Positions 1 to 8,884 are shown, numbered from the stretch's first letter. The stretch is DNA of 64,000 nt from Kribbella monticola (GCF_003261635.1 NZ_QFXK01000033.1:350902-414901); one strand, 5' to 3'. Notes: generated by a model from the letters alone, not told the origin. Numbers and translations are program-made.

Positions 1-417
1 GGCGCCGCGCTGGTTGGCCAGCGACCCGAGCAGTACGACGGTGTCGAGGTACACATGCGGATTGAGATACGTGAACCCCAGACAAGTCAGTACTACGCTC
101 CGCAGCGCGGCCGGTGCATGGTCTGCGGGCTTCATCGCCTTCGGTTGGAACGCCCGCCGTGCGGCGATCGCCGCGTAGGTGAAGAGAAAGGCAGCACCGC
201 CGTACTTCGCGATGTTCAGGGCCAGTGGGCTGCTCTCGATCAGCGCGCCGAGGCCCGCGATGCCGCCCGAGATGAGCAACGCGTCCGAGAGTGCGCAGGT
301 CAGCACCACCGGCAGGATGTGCTCGCGACGCAGCCCCTGCCGCAGTACGAAGGCGTTCTGCGCTCCGATCGCGACGATCAGGGAAAGCGACGTGGCAAAG
401 CCGGCTAGCAGGGGCAT
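1..417 (-). CDS. LysE/ArgO-family basic amino acid exporter (partial, cut by window edge)
   Basis: The start codon is at 417 and the gene runs off the left edge, leaving 139 N-terminal residues. The visible part is strongly hydrophobic. It contains the family's early GAQNAFVLRQG segment (residues 18-28) and a later LNPHVYLDT segment, both typical of ArgO/LysE exporters of arginine or lysine across the inner membrane. It is divergent from a LysG/ArgP-type regulator at 490, the classic arrangement for this exporter. The 72-bp gap presumably holds the regulator-controlled promoter. The identification is secure; arginine versus lysine as substrate cannot be told from sequence. Confidence 0.92.
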   Translation of the reverse strand, partial: MPLLAGFATSLSLIVAIGAQNAFVLRQGLRREHILPVVLTCALSDALLISGGIAGLGALIESSPLALNIAKYGGAAFLFTYAAIAARRAFQPKAMKPADHAPAALRSVVLTCLGFTYLNPHVYLDTVVLLGSLANQRGA

Positions 418-489
418 GCCTCGACGGTAGGTGCGCGAACGCGAACAAACCAGCTAAAGATTCTTCAGCAGGATTAGCATGGCTTCATC

Positions 490-1377
490 ATGCAGATCGA
501 CTCGGCACAGCTCGACACCTTCGCCGCGGTGATCGACGAGGGCAGCTTCGAAGCGGCGGCCCGGCGGCTGCGGATCACGCCGTCCGCGGTGAGCCAGCGG
601 ATCAAGGCGCTGGAGAGCCGACTCGGTCAGGTCTTGATCCAGCGGACCAAGCCGACCCGCAATACGGAGGCGGGTGAAGCGCTGTTGCGGCTGGCCCGGC
701 AGGTGGACCTGTTGGAGGTCGAGGCCATCGCCTCGGCCAAGGGGAAGGTCGAGGGGCTTCGGCTGCCGGTTGCCGTGAACGCGGACTCGCTGAACGGCTG
801 GTTCCTGCCAGCCCTGCTCGACGTGCCGCCGGAGTTGGTGACCGCCTTCGACCTGCGCCAGGAGGACCAGGATCATTCGGCCGAGTTGCTCCGCAACGGC
901 ACCGTGCTCGCGGCGGTGACGGCCGACCCGCGGCCGGTGCAGGGCTGTCGCGTGCGAGCGCTGGGGAAGATGCGGTACCTGTCGATCGCCACGCCCGAGT
1001 TCGCCGAGCGCTGGCTGACCGGGCGGCCGCTCGCCGAGGCGCTCGCGGCCGCTCCGATGATGGCCTTCAATTCCAAGGACAAGCTGCAGGAACGGCTGGT
1101 CCGCAAGGTGACCCGGCGCCGCCTCGATCCACCGGTCCACTCGATCCCCGCCTCGGGGCCGTTCGTGCGGGCGATCCGGCTCGGCCTCGGCTGGGGCATG
1201 ATCGAGGAGGAGGCCGTCGAGGCGGACCTGGCCGCCGGCCGCCTGGTAGAAGTTGCCCCCGGCAAGCATGTCGACGTACCGCTGTACTGGCAGCACTGGA
1301 AGCTCGACTCCGCCGTGCTGGAGGCACTCACCGCTGCCGTACTGCGGGCTGCCGCGGCGGGGCTGCGTAGTCCCTGA
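490..1377 (+). CDS. lysG: LysR-family regulator of the adjacent exporter (LysG/ArgP type)
   Basis: A 295-residue LysR-type regulator. The N-terminal winged HTH (about residues 3-60) reads DTFAAVIDEGSFEAAARRL followed by ITPSAVSQRIKALE. The remainder is a LysR substrate-binding domain. Closest in character to LysG/ArgP/IciA, which sense intracellular lysine or arginine and activate the divergent lysE/argO exporter, as arranged here. The 3' end overlaps the converging FAD monooxygenase by 50 bp, so neither C-terminus can vary freely. The ATG start at 490 fits the usual family N-terminus. Confidence 0.92.
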   Translation: MQIDSAQLDTFAAVIDEGSFEAAARRLRITPSAVSQRIKALESRLGQVLIQRTKPTRNTEAGEALLRLARQVDLLEVEAIASAKGKVEGLRLPVAVNADSLNGWFLPALLDVPPELVTAFDLRQEDQDHSAELLRNGTVLAAVTADPRPVQGCRVRALGKMRYLSIATPEFAERWLTGRPLAEALAAAPMMAFNSKDKLQERLVRKVTRRRLDPPVHSIPASGPFVRAIRLGLGWGMIEEEAVEADLAAGRLVEVAPGKHVDVPLYWQHWKLDSAVLEALTAAVLRAAAAGLRSP

Positions 1378-2539
1378 GGTCGACCTTGTTGCCGACCTTC
1401 AACGGCAGTTCCTCGATCATCTTGCGCCAGGGCAGGTAGGGCAGCAGCCGGAAGTTCAGGTTCCGGAACGCCGCGAACCAGCGGCTGGCCGGGATGAACC
1501 ACTTCGCCCCGTCCACTCCTTGCTTCTGGCAGGCCTCGACGAACTCGCGCATCACCTCGTCGTACTCGCTGAACGCCCGGACGTGATCGCCGTCCGCCGC
1601 GTGGAGTTCGCCGGCCAGCACGTAGGCGCCGACGATGCCGAGGCTGGTGCCCATGCCGGACAGCGGTGAGGCGCAGTACCCGGCGTCGCCCACCAGGGCG
1701 ATCCGGCCGGTGGAGTAGCTGTCCAGCTTGATCTGGCTGACCGAGTCGAAATAGAAGTCGGGTGCTCTCCGCATCCCTGCCAGCAGGGTCGGCACCTCCC
1801 AGCCTTCGCCTTCGAAGGTCTGGGTCACGATCTGCTTTTGAGCCGCCAAGTTGCGGCGGTCGTAGTCGAGTGGTTCGGAGGCGAAGTAGAAGAGGGCCTT
1901 GGCTTCACTGTTTCCCCGTGCGCTGTACATGCCGGCGGTCTTGCCGGGCGAGTTGATCAACCGGCCGATGTGGTCCAGGCCGAGGTGGTTCTCGACGGTG
2001 GCGACCGAGGCGTAGAAGCCGAGATGGTGGATGAAGTCCCGCTCGTCCCCGAAGGCGAGTGCGCGCACCTTCGAGTGCAGGCCGTCCGCCCCGACGACCA
2101 GGTCGAACCGGCGAGGTGCACCGCGCTCGAAGGTCACGTCGACACCCATCGCGTCCTGGCTGATCGTGGCGATCGAGTCGTCGAAGACGTACTCCACCCG
2201 AGCCCGCGTCGCGTCGTACAGGATCTCGACCAGGTCGCCGCGCAGGATCTCGAGCTCGCCGCTGATCGCGCTGGCGGGTGACGTCGCGATCGTCTTGCCG
2301 GCCTTGTTGACGTAGGCCATGTCGCCCATGTGGGTGGCCCGCGCCTCGACCTCGGCCAGCAGCCCCATCCGCTCCAGCACCTTCAGCGAGGCGCCGCGGA
2401 AGTCGACCGCGTACCCACCGGGCCGGGGAGCAGGTGCCCGCTCAACCACCGTCACGTCGAACCCGTACCGCTCCAGCCAGAACGCCAGCGCCGGGCCGGC
2501 CACGCTCGCGCCGGAGATCAACACCGTCTGCTTGGTCAT
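1328..2539 (-). CDS. FAD-dependent monooxygenase (class A, TetX/aromatic hydroxylase-like)
   Basis: A 403-residue flavoprotein. The start is the ATG at 2539, preceded by a GAGGAGC ribosome site; a longer frame to 2620 would run through the divergent promoter. Visible motifs are the FAD-binding GASVAGPALA (about residues 8-17), the GADGLHSKVR region mid-protein and the GDAGYCASPLSGMG motif that contacts FAD. Such enzymes hydroxylate aromatic or polyketide-like compounds with NAD(P)H and oxygen, and some inactivate antibiotics. The substrate is unknown. The divergent TetR gene at 2638 probably represses it. The end overlaps lysG by 50 bp. Confidence 0.9.
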   Translation of the reverse strand: MTKQTVLISGASVAGPALAFWLERYGFDVTVVERAPAPRPGGYAVDFRGASLKVLERMGLLAEVEARATHMGDMAYVNKAGKTIATSPASAISGELEILRGDLVEILYDATRARVEYVFDDSIATISQDAMGVDVTFERGAPRRFDLVVGADGLHSKVRALAFGDERDFIHHLGFYASVATVENHLGLDHIGRLINSPGKTAGMYSARGNSEAKALFYFASEPLDYDRRNLAAQKQIVTQTFEGEGWEVPTLLAGMRRAPDFYFDSVSQIKLDSYSTGRIALVGDAGYCASPLSGMGTSLGIVGAYVLAGELHAADGDHVRAFSEYDEVMREFVEACQKQGVDGAKWFIPASRWFAAFRNLNFRLLPYLPWRKMIEELPLKVGNKVDLRDYAAPPRQPAVRQR

Positions 2540-2571
2540 CTCGAAGCTCCTCACACTTTGTCGGTGCTCAC

Positions 2572-2586
2572 GACTGTACGACAGTC
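2572..2586. promoter_or_regulatory. Inverted repeat between FAD monooxygenase and TetR genes (candidate operator)
   Basis: The 98-bp divergent intergenic region contains GACTGT-ACG-ACAGTC, a perfect 6-bp inverted repeat with a 3-bp centre. A second shorter repeat, AACGT/ACGTT, sits at 2594-2608. TetR regulators usually bind short palindromes between themselves and a divergent target, so this is the best operator candidate. Binding is inferred. Confidence 0.5.
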
Positions 2587-2637
2587 TTAGACAAACGTGC
2601 AAGACGTTCGTATCAGACAACCGATAAGCTGGCGGAC

Positions 2638-3225
2638 ATGGGAAATCGCGAGGCTTTGATCGAAGGCGCCAAGACGTGCCTGATGGAGAAGGGCTACCAC
2701 CGCACGACCGCCCGGGACATCGCCACCGCGGCCGGCGTCAGCCTGGCCGCGATCGGCTACCACTTCGGGTCGAAGGACGAGCTGATGAACGAGGCGATGC
2801 GCGCGGCCCTGGACGAGTGGGGCGCAGAAGTCGGTACGGCGATGGCGGCCGGGCTCGGCGCCGACGCGACTGCCCAGGAGCGCTTCGTGGAGACGTGGCG
2901 GCTGGCCGTGAGCACGCTGTCGACGCCGAGCACCCGGGCGCTGTGGGTCACTCAGTTCGAGCTGCTCAGTGCGGGCGCCCATCAGTCGGAGCTGCTGAAG
3001 GAGCTCGCGAACTTCCAAGGAGAAGCACGCGAGGGAGTCGCCACGCTGTTCGGGGTTGTAGGGCCGGACACGCCGCAGGACGAGGTGCAGTTGGTGGGGT
3101 CGTTTCTGCAAGCGCTGCTGCTCGGCGTTGTCGTGCAGTGGTTGTTCGACCCCGCCAAGGCTCCCAGCGGCGAGGACCTGGCCAAAGCCCTGGAGCTGGT
3201 CTCCGCTCGAGTCCAGGAGCGCTAG
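2638..3225 (+). CDS. TetR-family transcriptional regulator
   Basis: A 195-residue regulator. The N-terminal HTH covers about residues 5-50 (TARDIATAAGVSLAAIGYHFGSK is the recognition region), followed by an all-helical ligand-binding domain. The ATG at 2638 was chosen because it begins just before the HTH; upstream in-frame sequence is low-quality and lies in the divergent promoter. It likely represses itself and the FAD monooxygenase, releasing on binding a small molecule that may be the enzyme's substrate. Confidence 0.9.
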   Translation: MGNREALIEGAKTCLMEKGYHRTTARDIATAAGVSLAAIGYHFGSKDELMNEAMRAALDEWGAEVGTAMAAGLGADATAQERFVETWRLAVSTLSTPSTRALWVTQFELLSAGAHQSELLKELANFQGEAREGVATLFGVVGPDTPQDEVQLVGSFLQALLLGVVVQWLFDPAKAPSGEDLAKALELVSARVQER

Positions 3226-3255
3226 TGTCAGCAGGGTCTGCCGAAGGGGACTGGG

Positions 3256-3453
3256 ATGAAGAAGGCCGTACTGATCGCGCTCGGCGTGCTGTTGACCGTC
3301 GCCGGAGTGGTGTGGGCACTGCAGGGGCTCGGGTACGTCGGTGGGAGTTCGATGACCGGCAAGAGCTTCTGGGCGATCGTCGGCCCGCTCGTCGCAGCGC
3401 TGGGCGTCTCACTCCTCTACGTAACCTTGCGCGGCCCCCAGCGACGCCGCTAG
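3256..3453 (+). CDS. Small two-helix membrane protein
   Basis: A 65-residue hydrophobic protein with two predicted membrane helices (about residues 4-26 and 38-57), a short GSS loop and a basic tail (GPQRRR). An AAGGGGA ribosome site stands just before the ATG. Similar small membrane proteins of unknown role are common in actinobacteria. It follows the TetR gene by 30 bp and could be co-transcribed. No function can be assigned. Confidence 0.7.
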   Translation: MKKAVLIALGVLLTVAGVVWALQGLGYVGGSSMTGKSFWAIVGPLVAALGVSLLYVTLRGPQRRR

Positions 3454-3488
3454 TGCCGCTGCGACCCCGCTAGTGCCGCAGCGACGCC
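3441..3488. repeat. Direct repeat (20-bp unit, about 2.4 copies) carrying stop codons
   Basis: A 20-bp unit (GCGACGCCGCTAGTGCCGCT at 3441-3460) is repeated at 3461-3480 with two changes, and its first 8 bases recur at 3481. A further partial match, ACGCCGCTAGTG, lies at 3533-3544. The palindromic CTAG core supplies the TAG stop of the small membrane protein in copy one. In the outlying match at 3533-3544 it supplies the TAG stop of the converging gene. Confidence 0.6.
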
Positions 3489-3538
3489 CTGTCGTCTTCC
3501 CAGCGGTTGAGGAAGTGGTTGATCAGCGCGCCACGCCG

Positions 3539-4408
3539 CTAGTGGGGTAGCTCGTCTTTGTCCCAGCGCATTGCCATCGGGTTGTCGGCCGGGACCAAGC
3601 CTGACGCCATGATCGCGCCGCTGATCGGGCGGACCAGACGGTCGAGTTCCTCGGTCGCGGCGTCGCCGAGCTTCGCCCAGCCCTGCTCAGCCAGCGCGTC
3701 AGTGGTGTCCTCCACCTGCCGGCGCAGTGCCCAGCCCTTCTCGGTCAGCGTGCCGTCAGCCGCCAGTAGTCCGCGGCTCCTGAGGTCCTCTTCAGCCTCC
3801 GCCCATTCCTCGTCGCTCCAGCGTCGACTGGCCTGGTAGACCGCCTTGGACGGACCGCCTGCCGCAGAGATGGTGACGTTCGCCTGGCAGGGGCTCAGTC
3901 CTGCAGTAACCAGCGCGGACACGTGCCCGTCCCCACGCGACTCCCTGAGGATCGTGGTCGCGTGCCACAGAACCAGGTGTGGCTCGTCGGGCCAGTCCAG
4001 CGCGGCGTTGGCCGCGGCGATCGGCCGGCCGCCGAGCGGTGCCACCTCGGCGGCTCGGCGCGCCAGCTCCGCAGTACGGCGTAGGGGCGTGCTCGTCTCG
4101 GGCAGCATTCGGCGTACTGCGTCGTCGACGGCCTGCAGCCGGGTTGCCACCAGTTGCTCGGGTGTGGCGAAGCTCCAGGCGTCGGGAATCGCTCTGGCGA
4201 CCATCGAGGGGTGGAAGTTGTAGAAGACTGCGGTGACGAGGTCAGGGCCGACCGGGCCGAGGGGAGCGGCTCGGCAGGCGAAGTAGCTCATCCACCCGCC
4301 GCGCAGACCGAGTGCGTCGGTGGCCTGCCGGGTCTCCGGGGCGAAGTAGGTGATCGCGTGGTACGGCTCGAGAACTTTCCACATCCGGCGTGCGCGGGTC
4401 TGCGACAT
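3539..4408 (-). CDS. SCO6745/SalK-type helix-turn-helix protein
   Basis: A 289-residue soluble protein of the actinobacterial SCO6745 family. The family has an N-terminal segment like the one here (RMWKVLEPYHAITYFAPE) and a C-terminal winged-helix-like part (DEEWAEAEEDLRSRGLLAADGTLTEKG). Members are annotated as HTH-containing proteins; their biochemical role is not established. It is probably transcribed after the acetyltransferase gene, 12 bp upstream. Beyond its TAG stop the same frame stays open for 22 more codons (see findings). Confidence 0.75.
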   Translation of the reverse strand: MSQTRARRMWKVLEPYHAITYFAPETRQATDALGLRGGWMSYFACRAAPLGPVGPDLVTAVFYNFHPSMVARAIPDAWSFATPEQLVATRLQAVDDAVRRMLPETSTPLRRTAELARRAAEVAPLGGRPIAAANAALDWPDEPHLVLWHATTILRESRGDGHVSALVTAGLSPCQANVTISAAGGPSKAVYQASRRWSDEEWAEAEEDLRSRGLLAADGTLTEKGWALRRQVEDTTDALAEQGWAKLGDAATEELDRLVRPISGAIMASGLVPADNPMAMRWDKDELPH

Positions 4409-4420
4409 AGGTCGAGTTAA

Positions 4421-4927
4421 TCAAAGGCTCCGGTGCATGACGTGCAGACCGACGTAACCATGGGCCGGGTGCAGGAACGCCTCGGGCACTGTGCCGATGA
4501 TTTTGAAGCCCAGGTCCTGCCACAGCTTGACCGCGCGCTCGTTGGTCTCCACCACCGCGTTGAACTGGATCGACCGGAACCCGGAGGCGGCCGCCCAGTC
4601 GATCATGTCCTGGCAGAGCGCCCGGCCGACGCCGCGGCCGCGCCGCGAGGAGTCGACCATGAAGCTCGCGCTGGCGACGTGCGAACCGGGACCGGGCCGG
4701 TTCGGGTACATGTTGGCACTGCCGAGAACGGTGCCGTCGGCATCGACCGCGACCGTGGTCCGGCTCAGCGCCGATCCCGACGGCGACATCCACAGGGCGC
4801 GCGCCTGGTCGAAGGTCAGCTCCGGGTCGTAGGCGTAGGTCTCCTGCGCGGTGACGATCTCGCGGAAGAACGGCCAGATCGCCGGCCAGTCGTCCGTGAC
4901 CGCATCTCTCAGCTTCAACGTCTCCAT
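4421..4927 (-). CDS. GNAT-family N-acetyltransferase
   Basis: A 168-residue GNAT enzyme that transfers acetyl from acetyl-CoA to an unknown amine. The acetyl-CoA-binding motif A appears as VDSSRRGRGVGRALCQDMI (about residues 90-108), followed by AVVETNERAVKLWQDLGFKIIGT, the usual motif B region. The ATG at 4927 begins METLKLRDAV, a normal GNAT start; longer in-frame sequence upstream overlaps the divergent promoter and is not family-like. It lies 12 bp before the SCO6745-type gene and is divergent from the antiporter. Confidence 0.88.
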   Translation of the reverse strand: METLKLRDAVTDDWPAIWPFFREIVTAQETYAYDPELTFDQARALWMSPSGSALSRTTVAVDADGTVLGSANMYPNRPGPGSHVASASFMVDSSRRGRGVGRALCQDMIDWAAASGFRSIQFNAVVETNERAVKLWQDLGFKIIGTVPEAFLHPAHGYVGLHVMHRSL

Positions 4928-4999
4928 GATGCGAAAAGCATCACCCCGGCGGCGGCGGATGCCAACTGAATTGCCGCCCGCCCAATAGACTCGCTGGGG

Positions 5000-6124
5000 A
5001 TGACAGACACGGTTGTCCATGGGTTGCCGCGCTGGAGTCTGGCCGTGCCCCCGCTCGCTCTCGTCGTACTGGTGCTGTCCTGGGGTCGGGACCTCGGCGT
5101 CCTGCTGCTGATCGTGGTCTGCGCCGGTCTCGGTGCCGCCGTGATCGCGGCCGTTCATCATGCCGAGGTGGTCGCGCACCGGGTCGGTGAACCGTTCGGC
5201 ACGCTGATCCTCGCGCTCGCGGTGACCATCATCGAGGTCGCGCTGATTGTCACGCTGATGGCCTCGGGCGGTGACAAGGCCGCCTCCCTGGCGCGGGACA
5301 CGGTGTTCGCCGCGGTGATGATCACTTGCAACGGCATCCTCGGTCTCGCGCTGGTCGCCGGGTCGCTGCGGCACAAGTCGCAGGCGTTCCGGGTGCATGC
5401 GTCCGGGAGTGCGCTCGCGGTGATGACCGCACTGGTGACGCTGAGCCTGGTGCTGCCCACCTTCACAACCAGTACGCCGGGAGCCACGTTCAGCTCAGCA
5501 CAGCTCGCCTTCGCCGGGGTGGCGTCGCTGGTGATGTACGGCGTGTTCGTGTTCGTCCAGACCATTCGGCACCGCGACTACTTCCTTCCTGTCGCTACTG
5601 AAGAGGCCACGATCCAGGCAGACGGCGATGACGAGGACGCCGGTGTGGTGCACGCTGCAGCTCCTAGTGGGCGGGTGGCGCTGACCAGCCTCGGTCTGCT
5701 GTTCGTCTGCTTGATCGCCGTGGTGGGGTTGGCGAAGACGGTGTCGCCGAAGCTGGAGTCGGCGGTCGAGTCCGCTGGTGCGCCGCTGGCGGTCGTCGGC
5801 GTGGTGATCGCGCTGCTGGTGCTACTGCCGGAGACGGTCGCCGCAGTACGGGCTGCACTGCGGGACCGCCTCCAGACCAGCCTGAACCTCGCGCTCGGTT
5901 CGGCGCTGGCGAGCATCGGACTGACCATCCCTGCGATCGCGGTGGCATCGATCTGGCTCGACGGACCGCTCGTGCTCGGGTTGGGCAGTAAGGAACTCGT
6001 GCTGTTCATCCTGACCGTCGTGGTGAGCATGCTGACCCTCGCGACCGGGCGTGCCACGTTGCTCCAGGGCGCAGTTCACCTGATGATCTTCGGGTCTTTC
6101 CTGTTCCTCACAGTCAGCCCGTGA
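5000..6124 (+). CDS. chaA: Calcium/proton (cation) antiporter, ChaA-like
   Basis: A 374-residue integral membrane protein with about eleven hydrophobic segments in two homologous halves. The first half carries EPFGTLILALAVTIIEVALIV, the second LLPETVAAVRAALRDRLQTS then NLALGSALASIGLTIPAIA. These are the alpha-repeat regions of the Ca2+/cation antiporter superfamily with ChaA-type wording. An acidic cytoplasmic stretch (about residues 200-216, DGDDEDAG) separates the halves. It would export Ca2+, Na+ or K+ in exchange for protons. The 3' end overlaps the converging ankyrin gene by 11 bp. Confidence 0.88.
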   Translation: MTDTVVHGLPRWSLAVPPLALVVLVLSWGRDLGVLLLIVVCAGLGAAVIAAVHHAEVVAHRVGEPFGTLILALAVTIIEVALIVTLMASGGDKAASLARDTVFAAVMITCNGILGLALVAGSLRHKSQAFRVHASGSALAVMTALVTLSLVLPTFTTSTPGATFSSAQLAFAGVASLVMYGVFVFVQTIRHRDYFLPVATEEATIQADGDDEDAGVVHAAAPSGRVALTSLGLLFVCLIAVVGLAKTVSPKLESAVESAGAPLAVVGVVIALLVLLPETVAAVRAALRDRLQTSLNLALGSALASIGLTIPAIAVASIWLDGPLVLGLGSKELVLFILTVVVSMLTLATGRATLLQGAVHLMIFGSFLFLTVSP

Positions 6125-7568
6125 TCGATTTCTCCAGCGTGTCGAGGTAGTCCACGACGTCCTGGTGGTGGCTGTGCTGGGCCCAGCCGCGCGGGGTGGC
6201 GTGGTACTGCGGATCCTCGACCGTCGGATCCGCACCGAGCTCGATCAGCTTGCGCACGGTGTCGAGATGGCCGTTCACCGCAGCCAGGTGCAACGGTGTC
6301 CTGAACCGGCTGACGTTGAGGTCGAAGCCCAGCTTCTGAAGGGGTTCCAGAGCGTGGGTCGCGCCGATCTCGGCGACCCGGAGCGGCAGCATCGGGTTGC
6401 GCGCCACGGCGCGGGCGGCGAGATCCGGATCCGCGTCGACGCGGTCGCCACGCAGTACGGCGGCGTAGAGCTCGTTCACGTCGTCGAGTGGGGCTGCGCC
6501 CTTGGCCAGCAGGAGTTCGGCGATCTCGGTGTGCCCTTGGATCGCGGCCAGTTCGTAGGCGCGATGACCGCCGAAGCCGGGGTGTTCCGTACCGCGGCCG
6601 TCCGGGTCGATGCCTTGCGCCAGGACGAGTTCGACCCGATGGAGTAGTCCTTCGTGTGAGGCGAAGACCAGTTCGTCCTCGAGGAGTTGGCGCGGAGTCG
6701 GATGGGCCGTCGTCATCCGCTCGTGCCACGGCCCACCGTCGCCCTGGCCGAGCCCGAACTCCAGCAGCAGTTCGAGATGCGCATCGTCGTACGGCGGTGG
6801 ACAGCCGGGACCGCAGTTGTACATGGTCTGGCTGTCGTTGGGGTCTGCACCGGCTTCGAGCAGCAGCCGCGCGAGTTCCAGCCGGTTCTGGTGTGGGGGC
6901 TGGTCGTTCTCGCCGCGGCCGAAAGCCCCGGTGAGCGCTGTGAACGGTGACGGCAACCCTTGCCAGAGGTAGCCGGCGTTCGGGTCTGCGCCGTTGTCCA
7001 GCAGGAGTTTCGCGACCTTCACCCGGTCATCGGCCTCGAGCCGCGAGTAGGTGAGATAGACCAACGGCTCCCAGCGGTAGGGACCGCCTTCCCGCGCCGC
7101 CGCTGCCGGATCGGCGGCCAGCGCGGCAGCGACCACGTCCGGCTCCGCAGCGATCACCATCGTATAGATGTTGCTCAGGGCAACTTCTGGGAACTCGGCG
7201 AGCAGCTGTCGGGCGGTGGTCTGCCGGGCGGAATCGTCTTGCCCGTAATGCAACGTGGCCAGTTTGAGGAATTCGTCGGCGCGCTGCTCCGGAGTGTCCA
7301 GCGGGCCGCCGATCGACTGGCGGTGCGGCGATCGGCTGTAGCGGTCGACGAGTTCGAGGTGGTGCACGAGCCGGGCCCAGCTGGCGAAACCGTAGCTCCG
7401 GGCGAGCACCAACTGTGCTCCGGCGAGATTGCCGACGTCGGCCGGGGAGAACTCGGCGGCCAGCGCGAGTGCCTCGGGATCGGCTGCCTGGACCTGCTTG
7501 AGCAGGGTCTTGGCCTGCTTCTTGAGGTGTTCGAGGCTCGGGTCGTTCGGGAGATTTCGGGTCGGCAT
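6114..7568 (-). CDS. Ankyrin-repeat protein
   Basis: A 484-residue soluble protein. The N-terminal segment (SLEHLKKQAKTLLKQVQA...YGFASWARLVHHLE) is typical of a bacterial ankyrin family. Repeats follow: KVAKLLLDNGADPNAG (about residue 185), LARLLLEAGADPNDS (about 230), HTEIAELLLAKGAAPLDD (about 345) and HLDTVRKLIELGADPTVED (about 435). Ankyrin repeats mediate protein-protein contacts; the partner is unknown. No signal peptide is seen. Confidence 0.88.
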   Translation of the reverse strand: MPTRNLPNDPSLEHLKKQAKTLLKQVQAADPEALALAAEFSPADVGNLAGAQLVLARSYGFASWARLVHHLELVDRYSRSPHRQSIGGPLDTPEQRADEFLKLATLHYGQDDSARQTTARQLLAEFPEVALSNIYTMVIAAEPDVVAAALAADPAAAAREGGPYRWEPLVYLTYSRLEADDRVKVAKLLLDNGADPNAGYLWQGLPSPFTALTGAFGRGENDQPPHQNRLELARLLLEAGADPNDSQTMYNCGPGCPPPYDDAHLELLLEFGLGQGDGGPWHERMTTAHPTPRQLLEDELVFASHEGLLHRVELVLAQGIDPDGRGTEHPGFGGHRAYELAAIQGHTEIAELLLAKGAAPLDDVNELYAAVLRGDRVDADPDLAARAVARNPMLPLRVAEIGATHALEPLQKLGFDLNVSRFRTPLHLAAVNGHLDTVRKLIELGADPTVEDPQYHATPRGWAQHSHHQDVVDYLDTLEKSITG

Positions 7569-7755
7569 GGCGACCTCCTCTCTACGTGCCTGCTGTCCGC
7601 GTCGTCAGGCGAGAAAGGAGGTGGGTAGTACCGCACAACCTTGATTTCAGGTGGGCTGAGCCCTTCCCGCGGACCGGTGGCACCCTGCGTGCCTGCGCAC
7701 GACTGTACTCCGGCCCGTCGGCAGTTGTCAGTCCCTGAACCCTTTGCGAGGCACG

Positions 7756-8799
7756 ATGCCGGGTATGACGCGCTGGATGTTCGACGGAATCGGTCTACCG
7801 GCCGGGGAGCCGGTCCACCTCGAAGCCGGAACCGGTGATCCTGGCGTGCTGCCGGGCCGATTCGCCCTTCCAGGGTTGGTGGATTCGCATTGTCACCTGA
7901 CAGTCGGGCTCGGCGAGCGCGGCCTGGTGCCGCTCGGCGAACGCGCTGCCCGGACGATGCTGGACGAACTCGGGCAGGCCGGCGTCCGGGCAGTACGCGA
8001 TGTCGGTGGTGATCGGTCGATCACGTTGAAGCTGGCGGCGAGTCCGGAGGACGGGAAGCCGTTGATCCTTGCCGCCGGCCGGTTCTTCGCCCCTGAGGGA
8101 TCGTATTTTCCAGGTCTGTACGAGCCGGTGCCCGCTGAGCGCCTGATCGCTGCGGTCGAGGCCGAGCTGGACGACGGCGCCACCTGGATCAAGTTGGTCG
8201 CCGACTTCCCGCCCGTCGGCCCGGACGGTCCGATCCGGGGCAGCGCGATGACTCCCAACTACGAGATCGACGCCGTCAAGGAGATGATCGCGGCGGTGCA
8301 TGCACGTGGTGCCCGGGTTGCGGCGCACGTCCAGACGGACCTGGTCGGCGAGCTGGTCCGGGTCGGCGTCGACTCGGTCGAGCACGGCGAGGTGATCACC
8401 GCCGAAGACCTCGCAGTACTGGGTGCTCGTGGTGGCGGCTGGACGCCGACGCTGTCCGCCTACGGCCCGCCTGATCCGAACGACACCCCGGAGCGGCTCG
8501 AGCGGCGCCGGCGACGGGAGGAGCACATGGCGGCGATGCTTCCGCTGGCGCGACAGTACGGCGTACGGGTGCTCACCGGGTCCGACGTGTTCGGCACTGT
8601 CGCCAGTGAGATCGAGCAGCTCGTGAAGTACGGGCTGACCGTGACTGAGGCGCTGGAGGCGGCCACTACGTCAGCCGGCGAGTTCCTCGGGCTGGCGGGC
8701 ACTGAGGATGTCGTCACGTACGACGCCGATCCTCGCGAACACCCCGAGATCCTCGGCGCACCGGCGGCCGTCGTACTGCGGGGCACGCGCGTCCGCTGA
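7756..8799 (+). CDS. Amidohydrolase-superfamily metal-dependent hydrolase (imidazolonepropionase/prolidase-like)
   Basis: A 347-residue amidohydrolase with the expected metal ligands: HxH in LVDSHCHLTVG, a candidate bridging Lys in WIKLVADF, His in AAHVQT, His in VEHGE and Asp in LTGSDVFG. The family hydrolyses amide or cyclic amide bonds; the substrate here is unknown. The ATG at 7756 has a GCGAGG ribosome site 4-5 bases upstream; ATG 7765 (MTRWMFDG) is the main alternative. About 190 bp before it hold no recognisable feature. Confidence 0.85.
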   Translation: MPGMTRWMFDGIGLPAGEPVHLEAGTGDPGVLPGRFALPGLVDSHCHLTVGLGERGLVPLGERAARTMLDELGQAGVRAVRDVGGDRSITLKLAASPEDGKPLILAAGRFFAPEGSYFPGLYEPVPAERLIAAVEAELDDGATWIKLVADFPPVGPDGPIRGSAMTPNYEIDAVKEMIAAVHARGARVAAHVQTDLVGELVRVGVDSVEHGEVITAEDLAVLGARGGGWTPTLSAYGPPDPNDTPERLERRRRREEHMAAMLPLARQYGVRVLTGSDVFGTVASEIEQLVKYGLTVTEALEAATTSAGEFLGLAGTEDVVTYDADPREHPEILGAPAAVVLRGTRVR

Positions 8800-8839
8800 G
8801 CTCGGCGCGCACTGAGACGTGGGTCACCGCGATCGTCTC

Positions 8840-8853
8840 TTGAACATGTTCAA
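8840..8853. promoter_or_regulatory. Operator 1: perfect 14-bp palindrome overlapping a candidate -35
   Basis: TTGAACATGTTCAA is a perfect palindrome. Its first six bases, TTGAAC, can serve as a -35 element, with TACGAT at 8864-8869 as -10 after an 18-bp spacer. An identical copy lies 45 bp downstream. The TetR gene at the end of the operon is the natural ligand candidate. Confidence 0.7.
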
Positions 8854-8884
8854 AAACTGGCTCTACGATCATCGTGACCAAGAG

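Noticed and set aside
1328..1377. Frameshift or assembly error where lysG and the monooxygenase overlap
   Set aside because: Both frames are intact to natural C-termini; a 50-bp convergent overlap is plausible.
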